Assembly (NCBI GenBank): GCA_963737545.1
Contig: CAVTTH010000003.1
Location: 1,618,231 to 1,682,230, forward strand
Length of the DNA: 64,000 nucleotides
Origin: CAVTTH01 sp963737545
Lineage (GTDB): Bacteria > Verrucomicrobiota > Verrucomicrobiia > Chthoniobacterales > UBA10450
Direction of reading: 5' to 3'
Below are positions 54,608 through 62,644 of this stretch, piece after piece. The notes beneath the pieces are model-generated. The model did not search any database, was not told the origin of the DNA, and worked only from the letters and a program-made list of their open reading frames with translations. The number at the start of each line of letters is the position of its first letter. Within the stretch, counting starts at the first letter, position 1. A program made the position numbers and the translations under genes.

Positions 54608-56113
54608 TCAGATCCCGGGAACGACGGTCGCCTCCGCCATTTCGGCAGCGGGTATCTCCGCCTTGTCGGTGATGAGTTTGCGCAAAAACGGAATCAGCAC
54701 GACGAGCGCGATGCCGACCGCGAGACTTCCAGCGCCAAGCTCGGCGAAAAGCTTCGCGTACCCGGGATTGGTGGCGAGCGCCGTGCTTCCCGTCGGCTCG
54801 GGAATCATCCCCGAGAAGTCGCCCGCGAACAGCGACGCGAGGCCGGTCACGAGCATCCAGCTGCCCATCATCACGCCCTGATACTGCCTCGGCGCGAGCT
54901 TGCCGATCATCGCGTATCCGATCGGAGAGATGAACAGCTCGCCGATGCTCTGCAAAACATAGCTCATGAACAGCCACCCGAACGCGCTCTTGCCATCGAC
55001 GCCCGCCAGTTTGATTCCTGCCGGAAGAATGAGAAAAGCGATCGCCATCAACAACAGCGAGGCCGCGAACTGCTGCGGGATGTCGATTCTCCAACCGCGC
55101 GCGCGCATCCGAGTGAAAAGCGCCGCGAATATCGGTCCGCCGACTACGATGCAGACGGTGTTAATGTTCTGAATCCATTGCGGCTGGATAGTCACTGGCC
55201 CGACCACCAGGTCGACGTTGTTGACCGCAAACAGCATCAGGCCGTTTGGAGCCATCTGATAGAGCGACCAGAACATTAGCGAGCCGAGGGTTAGAATCAG
55301 GTACGCCGTCATGTTCCGCTTTTCTCGGTGATCCGAGTGGCGAAGCGTGAGATAAATCAACGTCAGCGCGACCGCGGCGCAGATTCCCTTGATCAGCGTC
55401 TCGGTGCTGCCGGGGCGCTGGAGCATGAACCAAACGACCGGGACGGTTCCGATAAGAATACCGATGCCGGCAAGCTGGCGCAATTGGAACTGCTTCCGCG
55501 TCGCGTCGAGCAACGGCGTATTGCGGTCGGTCAGCGTCTTCCAGTTGAGCAGGGCGAGGACGATGGCGCCGAAGTTGCCGAGCGTCGCGAAGATGAAGAG
55601 GCTCGAGTAGCTCTCGGTCGCCTGAAAATAACCGGCGACGGCGAACCCGACGAAAAATCCGACATTCATGCCGGCGTAGTTCCAGAGGAAAGCTCCTTCG
55701 CGGCGCGGATCCTCCGGGGTGAATCGCTGCGTCAGCATCATGTTAATGCAGGTGACATTGAGACCGCTGCCGGTAAGGAAAAGGGCGAGACCGATGTAGA
55801 ACATCGCCGCCGTGCCGGTCGCGATGCAGCCACAACCGATGACCTGTAGCGCCATGCCGCCGACGAAAAGATTCCGGTTCGAAAGAAAGCGGCCGCCGAG
55901 GTAACCGCCGAAGAGATGGAGGCCGTAGTTGAACGCGCCGAATACGCCCATCAACGTCGTGGCTACCTTCACCGAGAGCTGGAGATGCTTCGTCGCGTAG
56001 AGAACCAGCGTCGAGTAGAGAACGGCAAAGCCGAGGGTGGAAAAAATTTGGATAAAGAACAGCACAGCCGTTCCTTCCGGAGCCGCCGCGAACCGGTGTC
56101 TTAAGAATTTCAT
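54608..56113 (-). CDS. POT-family proton-coupled di/tripeptide transporter
   Basis: This 501-residue protein has 12-14 membrane segments and the PTR2/POT signatures: FFIQIFSTLGFAVLYSTLVLY, FGGYLGGRFLSNRN, WNYAGMNVGFFVG (with the conserved NxG) and SIGELFISPIGYAMI. It imports small peptides with protons. The length is normal. Downstream is a heptad repeat tract; upstream is the HicAB module. Confidence 0.92.
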   Translation of the reverse strand: MKFLRHRFAAAPEGTAVLFFIQIFSTLGFAVLYSTLVLYATKHLQLSVKVATTLMGVFGAFNYGLHLFGGYLGGRFLSNRNLFVGGMALQVIGCGCIATGTAAMFYIGLALFLTGSGLNVTCINMMLTQRFTPEDPRREGAFLWNYAGMNVGFFVGFAVAGYFQATESYSSLFIFATLGNFGAIVLALLNWKTLTDRNTPLLDATRKQFQLRQLAGIGILIGTVPVVWFMLQRPGSTETLIKGICAAVALTLIYLTLRHSDHREKRNMTAYLILTLGSLMFWSLYQMAPNGLMLFAVNNVDLVVGPVTIQPQWIQNINTVCIVVGGPIFAALFTRMRARGWRIDIPQQFAASLLLMAIAFLILPAGIKLAGVDGKSAFGWLFMSYVLQSIGELFISPIGYAMIGKLAPRQYQGVMMGSWMLVTGLASLFAGDFSGMIPEPTGSTALATNPGYAKLFAELGAGSLAVGIALVVLIPFLRKLITDKAEIPAAEMAEATVVPGI

Positions 56114-56317
56114 ACTTTGATTTTAAGGAGCCGGGCCATCGCGAAGCGATATGTCGAATCGGGTAATCAAACTCGCCCGTCTAGCGCCAGGGAGCGTAAA
56201 TGTCATCCCGCCGCCATTTGGACTGCGACCCTGAACAATGTCAATCCCGCAGAGTGCGTGGCCCCAACGGAGCTTTACGCTCTCAAGACCTCCGACGGAA
56301 CGTGTCGATTGGCGAGC

Positions 56318-56400
56318 TCACTGTCCCCTGACTTCTGAGTTCTGCCTTCTGTCCTCTGACTTCTGCTCTCTGACCTCCGACCTCTGCCCCCCTCGCCGCC
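56318..56400. repeat. CTTCTGAC heptad repeat tract
   Basis: Eight to ten consecutive seven-base units (CTGACTT, CTGAGTT, CTGCCTT, CTGTCCT, CTGACTT, CTGCTCT, CTGACCT, CCGACCT). Similar tracts are at 57355-57425, 58703-58735 and 59065-59140. The whole gap between the POT gene and hicA (442 bp) has no gene. Confidence 0.7.
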
Positions 56401-56442
56401 CATGCTGCGAGAAGCAAAAAAACCGTCGCGTCAGTTAGTCTG

Positions 56443-56510
56443 GGGGAGCACACGCGGCTCGCGTGTTGGCGATGGCGTCTCGCCATCGCGGACTCGTTTC
56501 ATTCTCTCCG
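56443..56510. repeat. GGGGAGCACACGCGGC element fragment
   Basis: GGGGAGCACACGCGGCTCGC and GTG are closely related to the ends of the two palindromes inside valS. A nested hairpin GGCGATGGCGTCTCGCCATC follows. The right inverted end is not seen, so this is a one-ended copy. Confidence 0.55.
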
Positions 56511-56555
56511 AAATCCTTGTAGTCATCAATCATGCACCGCTAGAATTCCCAGCGA

Positions 56556-56804
56556 ATGAGCAAAGTAGAAAAACTGTTCGACAAACTCATCGCCAGGCAA
56601 AACGATGCGAATTTCTCCTTTGACGATCTCTGCGCGTTGCTGACGAAACTCGGCTACACGGCGCGCAAGACCAAAGGCAGCCATATCATATTCCAACGTG
56701 AATCGAGTTTCATAAATTTGCAGCCTGCTGGCGGTAGAAAGGCCAAGGCCTATCAGGTACGCCAGGTGCGGCAAGAGTTGCAAAAATTCAATCTGAAACC
56801 ATGA
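56556..56804 (+). CDS. hicA: HicA mRNA interferase toxin
   Basis: This 82-residue protein has the HicA dsRBD-like fold: FDDLCALLTKLGYTARKTKGSHIIF with the conserved catalytic His in GSHIIF, then a C-terminal helix. It cleaves mRNA in ribosome-independent fashion. It overlaps hicB by 4 bp. It is the only toxin in the window's small modules that is not broken. Confidence 0.85.
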   Translation: MSKVEKLFDKLIARQNDANFSFDDLCALLTKLGYTARKTKGSHIIFQRESSFINLQPAGGRKAKAYQVRQVRQELQKFNLKP

Positions 56805-57040
56805 TGAAGAGACCCATGCAACCCGACCCTCGCGACTACGAAATTCGGATCTGGTATTCGGCCGAGAAAGGCGACGAATGTTTCATTGCCCAGGTTGTCG
56901 AATGGCCTGGCATCATGGCGCACGGGGACACACGCGAGGCAGCAGCTCGGGAGATTCAACTCGCGCTCGAAGGCGCGTTGGAACTCGCGGCTGAACAAGG
57001 CATCAAGCCACCGACCCCTGCGCTTGCCCATGCCTCGTGA
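56801..57040 (+). CDS. hicB: HicB-like antitoxin
   Basis: This 79-residue protein has the partial RNase H-like HicB fold: YEIRIWYSAEKGDECFIAQVVEWPGIMAHGDTREAA. No added DNA-binding domain follows. It overlaps both neighbours by 4 bp, so hicA, hicB and the DUF2442 gene form one coupled operon. Confidence 0.85.
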   Translation: MMKRPMQPDPRDYEIRIWYSAEKGDECFIAQVVEWPGIMAHGDTREAAAREIQLALEGALELAAEQGIKPPTPALAHAS

Positions 57041-57252
57041 AGGACGCAGTCGACGTTAAGTGCACCGACGACGAGTTGATTGTCAGCCTGGTTGACGGTC
57101 GCCGCGTTTCCGCGCCGCTCGCCTGGTTTCCCCGGCTGCTCGGGGCTACACCTCAGCAACGGGCGAACTGGCGGCTGATCGGTCGGGGCATTGGCATCCA
57201 CTGGGACGACGTGGACGAAGACATTTCAGTTCGCACTCTTCTCGCTTCTTGA
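57037..57252 (+). CDS. DUF2442 protein
   Basis: This 71-residue protein begins with GTG and has the DUF2442 pattern (DDELIVSLVDGRRVSAPLAWFPRL, then GIGIHWDDVDEDISVRTLL). Such proteins are found next to DUF4160 or RelE-like toxins and are often called antitoxin-like. Here it is coupled to hicB by a 4-bp overlap. Its role is not established. Confidence 0.8.
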   Translation: MKDAVDVKCTDDELIVSLVDGRRVSAPLAWFPRLLGATPQQRANWRLIGRGIGIHWDDVDEDISVRTLLAS

Positions 57253-57257
57253 GGTTA

Positions 57258-57305
57258 CTGAAAATCACCCGCCAGATCGTCGCCGATAAAATCGCCGACT
57301 ACCTG
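57258..57305 (+). pseudogene. Truncated copy of the gene at 57834
   Basis: Sixteen codons (KITRQIVADKIADYL in the middle) match the N-terminus of the 86-residue gene at 57834-58094 almost exactly, but the ATG is CTG. The match ends where a GGGGAGCGCGC palindrome end begins at 57308, so the copy was cut by the repeat. Confidence 0.7.
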
Positions 57306-57307
57306 CT

Positions 57308-57440
57308 GGGGAGCGCGCGCGCCTCCTTGGCTCGCCGTAGCCTTGGCGAAGGCGGCTGTCCTCTGATTTCTGACCTCCGACTTCTGACCTCTGTTTTCTA
57401 CTTCCTACTTTCCACTTTCTAATTTCTTTTCCCTGCGTTC
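57308..57440. repeat. Palindrome end, GCCGTAGCC hairpin and heptad tract
   Basis: Starts with GGGGAGCGCGCGCG, then TGGCTCGCCGTAGCCTTGGC and GAAGGCGG, also seen in diverged form at 48290-48355, then a CTTCTGA/CTCCGAC heptad tract (57355-57425). The gap between the DUF2442 gene and 57584 has no other gene. Confidence 0.55.
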
Positions 57441-57583
57441 GTCAGCGGAGACTCGTCAAGATTTGTTCCCTGCCCCCCAATTCTCCCAATTCCTCCGGGT
57501 AGCGCGCGCGTCTCGCGTGCTAGTTTGCGCGGCCCGCGCAAACGAACTTCTCGACTCTCTGTAATCCTCGCTATGATCCCTCG

Positions 57584-57820
57584 ATGGCTTCCCGCGAACA
57601 GAACGAACGAAAGTTCAAACATTGGGAAGAATTACCCAATGGCGGGCGACGATACATTCGTGAATTCGTCGGGCGCGCCGGAGGGCGGGCCCGTTACATC
57701 AAAGAAGTGGACGCGAGCGAAAAGACGACTCGCTTTGTGCAGGAAATCTACGATGCCGTTGGGCGCCTTGTCGCAGTGCACGAGAAATTTCCCGTCGATT
57801 TGGGCCACAGACAGCTGTAA
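57584..57820 (+). CDS. Small protein paired with the next gene, unknown
   Basis: This 78-residue protein (EQNERKFKHWEELPNGGRRY start, then RARYIKEVDASEKTTRFVQEIYD) is not recognised. It sits 13 bp before the 86-residue gene and looks like the first member of a two-gene module of the kind found in toxin-antitoxin-rich tracts. No signal or membrane segment is seen. Confidence 0.55.
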   Translation: MASREQNERKFKHWEELPNGGRRYIREFVGRAGGRARYIKEVDASEKTTRFVQEIYDAVGRLVAVHEKFPVDLGHRQL

Positions 57821-57833
57821 AATCGACCAACGC

Positions 57834-58094
57834 ATGAAGATCACCCGCCAGATCGTCGCCGATAAGATTGCCAATTACCTGCACGGCAAAGTCAGTCAGG
57901 CCGAGCTAGTCGATTGGGCCGAGCGCACCTTGATGGATGCCGATTTCGACGAAGCCGATGTCGATCTTCTCACTGATATCGTTGGGCGACTTGGCCTCGC
58001 CGATGTCGCCGAGTTCGGATTACGCTGGCAAGATTGCGAAGAATTCCTTCGTAAGCTCGGTTACCGCGCGAAAGTCATTGTATCCAGCGAATAA
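57834..58094 (+). CDS. Small acidic protein, unknown
   Basis: This 86-residue protein (MKITRQIVADKIANYLHGK, then LVDWAERTLMDADFDEADVDLLTDIVGRLGLADVAEFGLRW) is all-helical and acidic. Its N-terminal 16 codons are repeated as a truncated copy at 57258. Its function is unknown; the context suggests an accessory module partner of the previous gene. Confidence 0.6.
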   Translation: MKITRQIVADKIANYLHGKVSQAELVDWAERTLMDADFDEADVDLLTDIVGRLGLADVAEFGLRWQDCEEFLRKLGYRAKVIVSSE

Positions 58095-58114
58095 TGGCAT
58101 CGCGTGCTGAACGT

Positions 58115-58140
58115 ATGAAAATCAGCTACGACCCGGATTG
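58115..58140 (+). pseudogene. DUF2283-like start, cut off
   Basis: MKISYDPD is the usual start of DUF2283 proteins. After this the reading runs into a GC-rich repeat (CGCACTGCCTGCCCGCCCGTG) and no DUF2283 pattern follows. Confidence 0.4.
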
Positions 58141-58249
58141 TGGAGCGCACTGCCTGCCCGCCCGTGTGCGGGCGACTCGGGTGTTGGTCTCGACGCCCTC
58201 GCCGAGACGAACTTTTCCGAGCATCGTCCTTTGTGATACGCTGCGCGCG

Positions 58250-58493
58250 TGGCGGATTACAAATTCACGCCCTATTTCGAAAATCAGATCCTGCGCAAGC
58301 GACCATATCTGACCAAGGAGATGTGCATTCGCGTCGTTCAATCGCCGCATTCGCTTCGAGCCGCAGGAACAGGATCGATATCGATTTTGGGCCGCTAGTC
58401 GATGAATTGCAAGGGTCGCTTCTTGCGAGTCGTGACGCTTTCCGATAAAGTCACCATACATAACGCATTCCTGGATCGCAGGTTTCGACCATG
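58250..58493 (+). pseudogene. Broken small gene with FENQILRKRPYLTKEMCIRVVQ
   Basis: A GTG at 58250 opens ADYKFTPYFENQILRKRPYLTKEMCIRVVQ; the sequence then continues in other frames as RIRFEPQEQDRYRFW and GRFLRVVTLSDKVTIHNAFLDRRF. Together these make one small protein of about 80 residues broken by two indels. The next gene, a DUF2283 remnant, overlaps its end, a pairing common in such modules. Confidence 0.6.
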
Positions 58494-58702
58494 AAACTCA
58501 ATTATTTTCCCGATACGGATTCCCTGTATATCGATCTTGCGCACGAGACCGAGCGTTGAAAGTCGCGAAGTCTCTGAGGGCGTAGTGCTCGGATTACGAT
58601 GGCGAAGGCAACCTGGTCGGGATCGACATCGACCATGCCAGCCGAAAACTGGATTTGCGCGAGCTCGTCACGAGCCACATTCCTTTGGAAGCAAAAGCCT
58701 GA
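58491..58702 (+). pseudogene. DUF2283 gene, two frameshifts
   Basis: MKLNYFPDTDSLYIDLAHE, then VESREVSEGVVL and YDGEGNLVGIDIDHASRKLDL in successive frames, matches DUF2283. One indel is at about 58555 (CGTTGAAAG) and one at about 58594 (CTCGGATTACGAT, where CTCGATTACGAT is expected). The end flows into a heptad tract. Confidence 0.65.
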
Positions 58703-58740
58703 CTTCTGACTTCTGACTTCCGACGCCTGACCTCCGTCCG
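58703..58740. repeat. CTTCTGAC heptad tract
   Basis: Short run of CTTCTGA, CTTCTGA, CTTCCGA, CGCCTGA and CCTCCGT units directly after the DUF2283 remnant. Confidence 0.55.
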
Positions 58741-58817
58741 CGCGTCTCGCGCAAACGAACTTTGATGATGCGCACGACTTGATTGCGGATTAAAACGTTT
58801 TCCGCTAATCTTCACTC

Positions 58818-59003
58818 GTGAGTGATCCCAAGTACATCACCGATGATCGCGGTGAACGCACTGCCGTAGTGCTTCCGACCTCCGATTACGAGAAACTATT
58901 GGAGGACCTGGAGGATTTGGCGGTCGTAGCAGAGCGCCGTGGAGAGCCAACTATTCCGCACGAGCAGTTCGTTTCCGAGCTCAAGCGCGATGGCCTCCTT
59001 TAA
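58818..59003 (+). CDS. Phd/YefM-like antitoxin
   Basis: This 61-residue protein (DRGERTAVVLPTSDYEKLLEDLEDL) starts with GTG. It is similar in pattern and length to the antitoxin at 9957. A toxin would follow, but only its first 20 codons remain. Confidence 0.65.
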   Translation: MSDPKYITDDRGERTAVVLPTSDYEKLLEDLEDLAVVAERRGEPTIPHEQFVSELKRDGLL

Positions 59004-59062
59004 TGTTCAATGGCGGACATCGACGAAGAAGGATCTGCGTCGGCTTCCTCGCGAGATTGTGT
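59004..59062 (+). pseudogene. RelE-like toxin remnant, cut by heptad repeats
   Basis: WRTSTKKDLRRLPREIV is the usual RelE N-terminal helix. A frameshift lies near the start (ATGTTCAATGGCGG), and the reading ends where the CTTCTGAC tract begins. Confidence 0.55.
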
Positions 59063-59190
59063 TCCCGCTGACTTCTGACTTCTGACTTCTGACCTCCGAC
59101 CTCCGACCTCCGACCTCCGGCTCGTCACTCGTCACTGCCGACAGGCCGCGTGCCGCAGGTTTTACGCGGTCACTCGTCACTTCCCATGGC
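59063..59190. repeat. Long heptad tract
   Basis: CTGACTT, CTGACTT, CTGACTT, CTGACCT, CCGACCT, CCGACCT, CCGACCT, CCGGCTC, then the inverse type GTCACTC. The longest and most regular tract in the window. The remaining 160 bp to the next gene hold nothing recognisable. Confidence 0.7.
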
Positions 59191-59348
59191 CGAATGAAAT
59201 CAGATCGCTAAAATGTTTTCTACTTTATCCTTCCTACTTTCTTGTCTACTTTCCTTGTGCAAATCCTTGATGGGATGAAATGACGCTACGACTGCCCCCA
59301 GAAAATTGCTCTAGTATTAGGTCGCAAGGCTGATATGTTCTTCTGAAC

Positions 59349-60200
59349 ATGGCAAAGAATTCGCACATTGAGTGGACCCACCATACGTTCAACCCTTGGT
59401 GGGGCTGCGCAAAGGTCTCACCCGCCTGTAAGAACTGTTACGCCGAGCTTTGGGCAAAGCGAATGGGTCGGAAAATTTGGGGAGCAAGTGCCCCCCGCAG
59501 GTTTTTTGGTGATGCACATTGGGCAGAGCCACTGCAGTGGAATGTAGAGGCACAAATGGCAAAGCGGCGAATGCGTGTCTTTTGTGCAAGCATGGCCGAT
59601 GTGTTCGAAAGACGCCGCGAACTTGATCAATGGCGCGAGCGTCTCTGGCTTCTAATTGAGTGTACACCGTGGCTCGATTGGCTTCTCCTAACGAAGAGAC
59701 CGCAAAACGTTGCAGTTAAGGCGCCGTGGAATAAATCTTGGCCATCCAATGTATGGTTAGGGACAACCGTAGAGAATCAGAAATGCGCTGAGGAACGTTT
59801 GCCATTTCTGCTTTCGGCCGGTGCGACGATTCGCTTTTTGTCGTGCGAACCATTACTCGGCCCACTCGATTTGCGACCGTGGTTCGACCGTGCCGGTTGT
59901 AATTCAATCGACTGGGTTATTGCCGGCGGAGAAAGCGGACCGGGTTCGCGTCCGATGCATCCAGACTGGGCCATAAGTCTCTTGCACCAATGTCGGGAAG
60001 CTAATGTTCCCTTTCATTTCAAGCAGTGGGGACATTGGGTTCCTGCAGAAGCGGTGACAATGGATGCGCCGGCAAGAACTTTACAATTCGACAAAGACCG
60101 GCCGGTCGCAATGGTGCGCCTGAGTAAAAAGGACGCGGGACGCACCCTAGAAGGAACAACATGGAACGGTCTACCTATCACCGTGGCCGCTCATGCCTAA
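59349..60200 (+). CDS. DUF5131 (phage Gp37/Gp68-like) three-Cys-motif protein
   Basis: This 283-residue protein has the DUF5131 pattern: IEWTHHTFNPWWGC20...C27-K-N-C30-YAE near the N-terminus, VFCASMADVFE, WLLLTKRPQN, WLGTTVENQ and SCEPLLGPL, then VIAGGESGPGSRPM. The three clustered cysteines and barrel-like strand order suggest a radical-SAM-like iron-sulfur enzyme; the reaction is unknown. It overlaps the TcmP gene by 8 bp. Base composition is AT-richer than the housekeeping genes, a sign of transfer. Confidence 0.88.
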   Translation: MAKNSHIEWTHHTFNPWWGCAKVSPACKNCYAELWAKRMGRKIWGASAPRRFFGDAHWAEPLQWNVEAQMAKRRMRVFCASMADVFERRRELDQWRERLWLLIECTPWLDWLLLTKRPQNVAVKAPWNKSWPSNVWLGTTVENQKCAEERLPFLLSAGATIRFLSCEPLLGPLDLRPWFDRAGCNSIDWVIAGGESGPGSRPMHPDWAISLLHQCREANVPFHFKQWGHWVPAEAVTMDAPARTLQFDKDRPVAMVRLSKKDAGRTLEGTTWNGLPITVAAHA

Positions 60201-61390
60201 AGCAGAACCATCCGATTATGCCGGTCGCGAGCAGGCGTATGTAAAGCATTACCTGCTGGAAAAGTACCTTGCTCCGCTGACTTACAAGGTCGGCTCCGCT
60301 TGGGATTCCGTTGTCTATATAGATGGATTTTCCGGCCCATGGAGAACGATCCGTCCCGACTACGCTGATTCATCGTTTGGCGTAGCTATTGAAACACTGC
60401 GCAAAGTAAGGCTTCAACTTAAGGAAGCGCGTGGACGTGACCTTCCAATACACGTGATATTAGTCGAGCAAGACAAGCGCGCGTTTGCCGTTCTCAGAAA
60501 TTCGCGGTTGAGATATCCGAACCTGGTTTCACCGTGCATCCAATATGTGGTGAATTCATTGATCGTATTCCTGCGATAAACTGTCTTGTTGGAAAGGTCG
60601 CCCAAAATCCGTTCAGGTTTGTGTTTCTCGACCCGAAAGGCTGGGCTGACATACCGATGCGTCATCTGCAGCCCTTTCTTAAAGACCGTAGTTGCGAAGT
60701 GCTAATCAATTTGATGACTCGGCACATTATCCGATTCTTAGAAGAAGACGATCGAACCGAGAGCTACAATCGGTTGTTTGGACGTCCGGGCGTGACTTGA
60801 CCGACTAAGGAAGACTCCTAAAACGAATGAGGGCGAGAGGGCGGAGCTAGCATACGCGAATACTGCCGAAGTCTAAGCCAACTCTGCGAGTTCAAATATG
60901 TATCGCAGGCTGTCGTTTTTGATCCAGATAAGGAATCAATCCGATACTTTTTGGTGTACGCGACAAACCATTCTCGGGGTGTCGAAGTTTTCAAAGATGC
61001 GGAGATGAAGGCGGCCAATATTCAGGATGTCGTTCGCCATGAGGCACGTCAACGCACACGCGGGCAGGATGAATGGACGTTTGCCGATGCTCCTCCGAAG
61101 TCGCGACTGAGTTTTAAGTTGCGACGTCGCTATGTGGAACGCGCCCGGGGTAAATTAATCGAATTGCTGAGGCGAAACGTGCTTCAGCGGGAGTGCCGTA
61201 CGCCGAGGTGTTCTGCGAGACGATGGCATTTCCGTTGGTTACGCCTGCAGATCTTGAGAGTTGGATCACAGATCTCCGTCCAAACATCCAACTGCGCCTG
61301 GAAGGATCTCAGCGACGCCAAAAACCCTCACCTGCTAAAAATGATTATGTTGTTGTTTGTGACCCAGCCGCGCTGGATGTGGTCCTCTGA
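60193..61390 (+). pseudogene. tcmP: Three-Cys-motif partner protein TcmP, several frameshifts
   Basis: The known partner of DUF5131-type proteins. Segments in order: DYAGREQAYVKHYLLEKYL and VVYIDGFSGPW, ILVEQDKRAFAVL (frame 1 to about 60540), FRFVFLDPKGWADIPM and CEVLINLMTRHIIRFL, then EFKYVSQAVVFDPDKESIRYFLVYATNHSRGVEVFKDAEMKAA, KLIELLRRN, and VPYAEVFCETMAFPLVT...DYVVVCDP to the stop at 61390. About five indels break the frame. The whole protein would be roughly 395 residues. Sequencing error in this low-quality stretch is as likely as decay. Confidence 0.78.
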
Positions 61391-61482
61391 GGTCTGCCGT
61401 GCTCTTTAATTCGAGAACCATTCATGTGCCGATTTTCGCGCCGTCGGGAGAATTTGTGACTGAGTTCGTCGAGTAGACTTGT

Positions 61483-62644
61483 CTAGTGGTATCTGGAGTT
61501 CGGGCTGAGAATGCCGCTCGAAAACGGCGTCGGGAGCAGTTTGTTTACAGCAACCATCCCGAAATAGCGGTGCTTTGAACCTGCTTTGGACCGCAGCGTG
61601 TAAATAGGCGGCAATTGAAACCGCTTTCGCCCAAGGACGATTTCGCTCAAGTGTAAATAAGACTGAGGCGGGTGGAGGTCCTCATTTATCAAATGCGACA
61701 TCTGTCTCAGTGGGAGTTCTGACCGATAAGGGCGAACGTTGTTAAGTTCGATCGCTGTACAATATATCCGCCCCTCGAGCATATACATCGAATTGAGTTC
61801 GAGAGCATCCAAGCCTTTGCTGATATCGTTTCCAAATTTGCTCCGGGACATCAGAAACGATGCGATCGATGCACGCTTCACCGACTAGGCTCATAGTCGG
61901 AGCTGAGGCGTACACATTGATTTTGTGACCAATCCAACGCGTTGAGAATTTCCTCCGAAGTTCAACTGTCTTTTGTCCCCGCATCACGTCAGCGGCGTGC
62001 GAAGGCCTCATACTAAAGAGTAATTTGTTTGAGCCCGAAAACCCGTCACAATCATAGAAATGAGAGACTTTGGGTAACTTCTTCCAGCGCGTGTTTCCAA
62101 ACAGTGGAGAATGCCGCAAAGCACTGAAGTTCACGATCGAACAGTCGGTATTGTCTATCTGCTACTTCTGCGGTTCGAAATCCGAACGATGAGAAAAATT
62201 CAGATTTTCTATCCCACAGATTTTGAGGAAGCGTGAAATGAATTTCTCTCGCGAGGTCCCTAATTTCCAAAGCCATCACTGAGAAGAATAGCTCTCCAAG
62301 GTGTGAATCCTGTAGATCATCATCGATTCGGAGATGACAAAATTTGGCGTTCACGCCTTTTTTAACGATCGCAGACACGACAGGTCGCTCATGGAGATAT
62401 CCAACGAACGCAGCACGCTCGTCTTCGCGAATTCCCGTACTCACCTTGTCCAGATACCATTTATCGATGGCGGGTAGATCTCCTCATTTGAAAATACCAA
62501 GCTTCTGAAGTTTGCGAGATGATCGCTTCCGCCTCGAGCATCTCCAGGTCCCAACCTGACGATCTGGAAGTTACTCGCGATCTCAGACACAGCTTGCGAT
62601 GCTACTGCAGCCGAGTCGGCGGAGGGAACAAAATTCAGTTCCAT
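61483..62644 (-). pseudogene. GNAT-ASCH two-domain protein, several frameshifts
   Basis: From ATG 62644 (MELNFVPSAD) the product has an acetyltransferase-like domain (FSNEEIYP, FVGYLHERP, DSHLGELFFSVMALEIRDLAREIHFTLP, FFSSFGF) and then an ASCH domain (LLFSMRPSHAADVMRGQKTVELRRKF, WIGHKINVYASAPTMSLVGEA, AIELNNVRPYRSELPLRQMSH). Three frameshifts lie near 62445, 62060 and 61770. ASCH domains bind RNA or modified bases. Its start overlaps the end of the dCTP deaminase gene by 10 bp, so the two are one operon. Confidence 0.7.

Noticed and set aside
59063..59190. Possible CRISPR array in the regular repeat tract
   Set aside because: The unit is only seven bases with no unique spacers and there are no cas genes in the window; it is a heptad tandem repeat.
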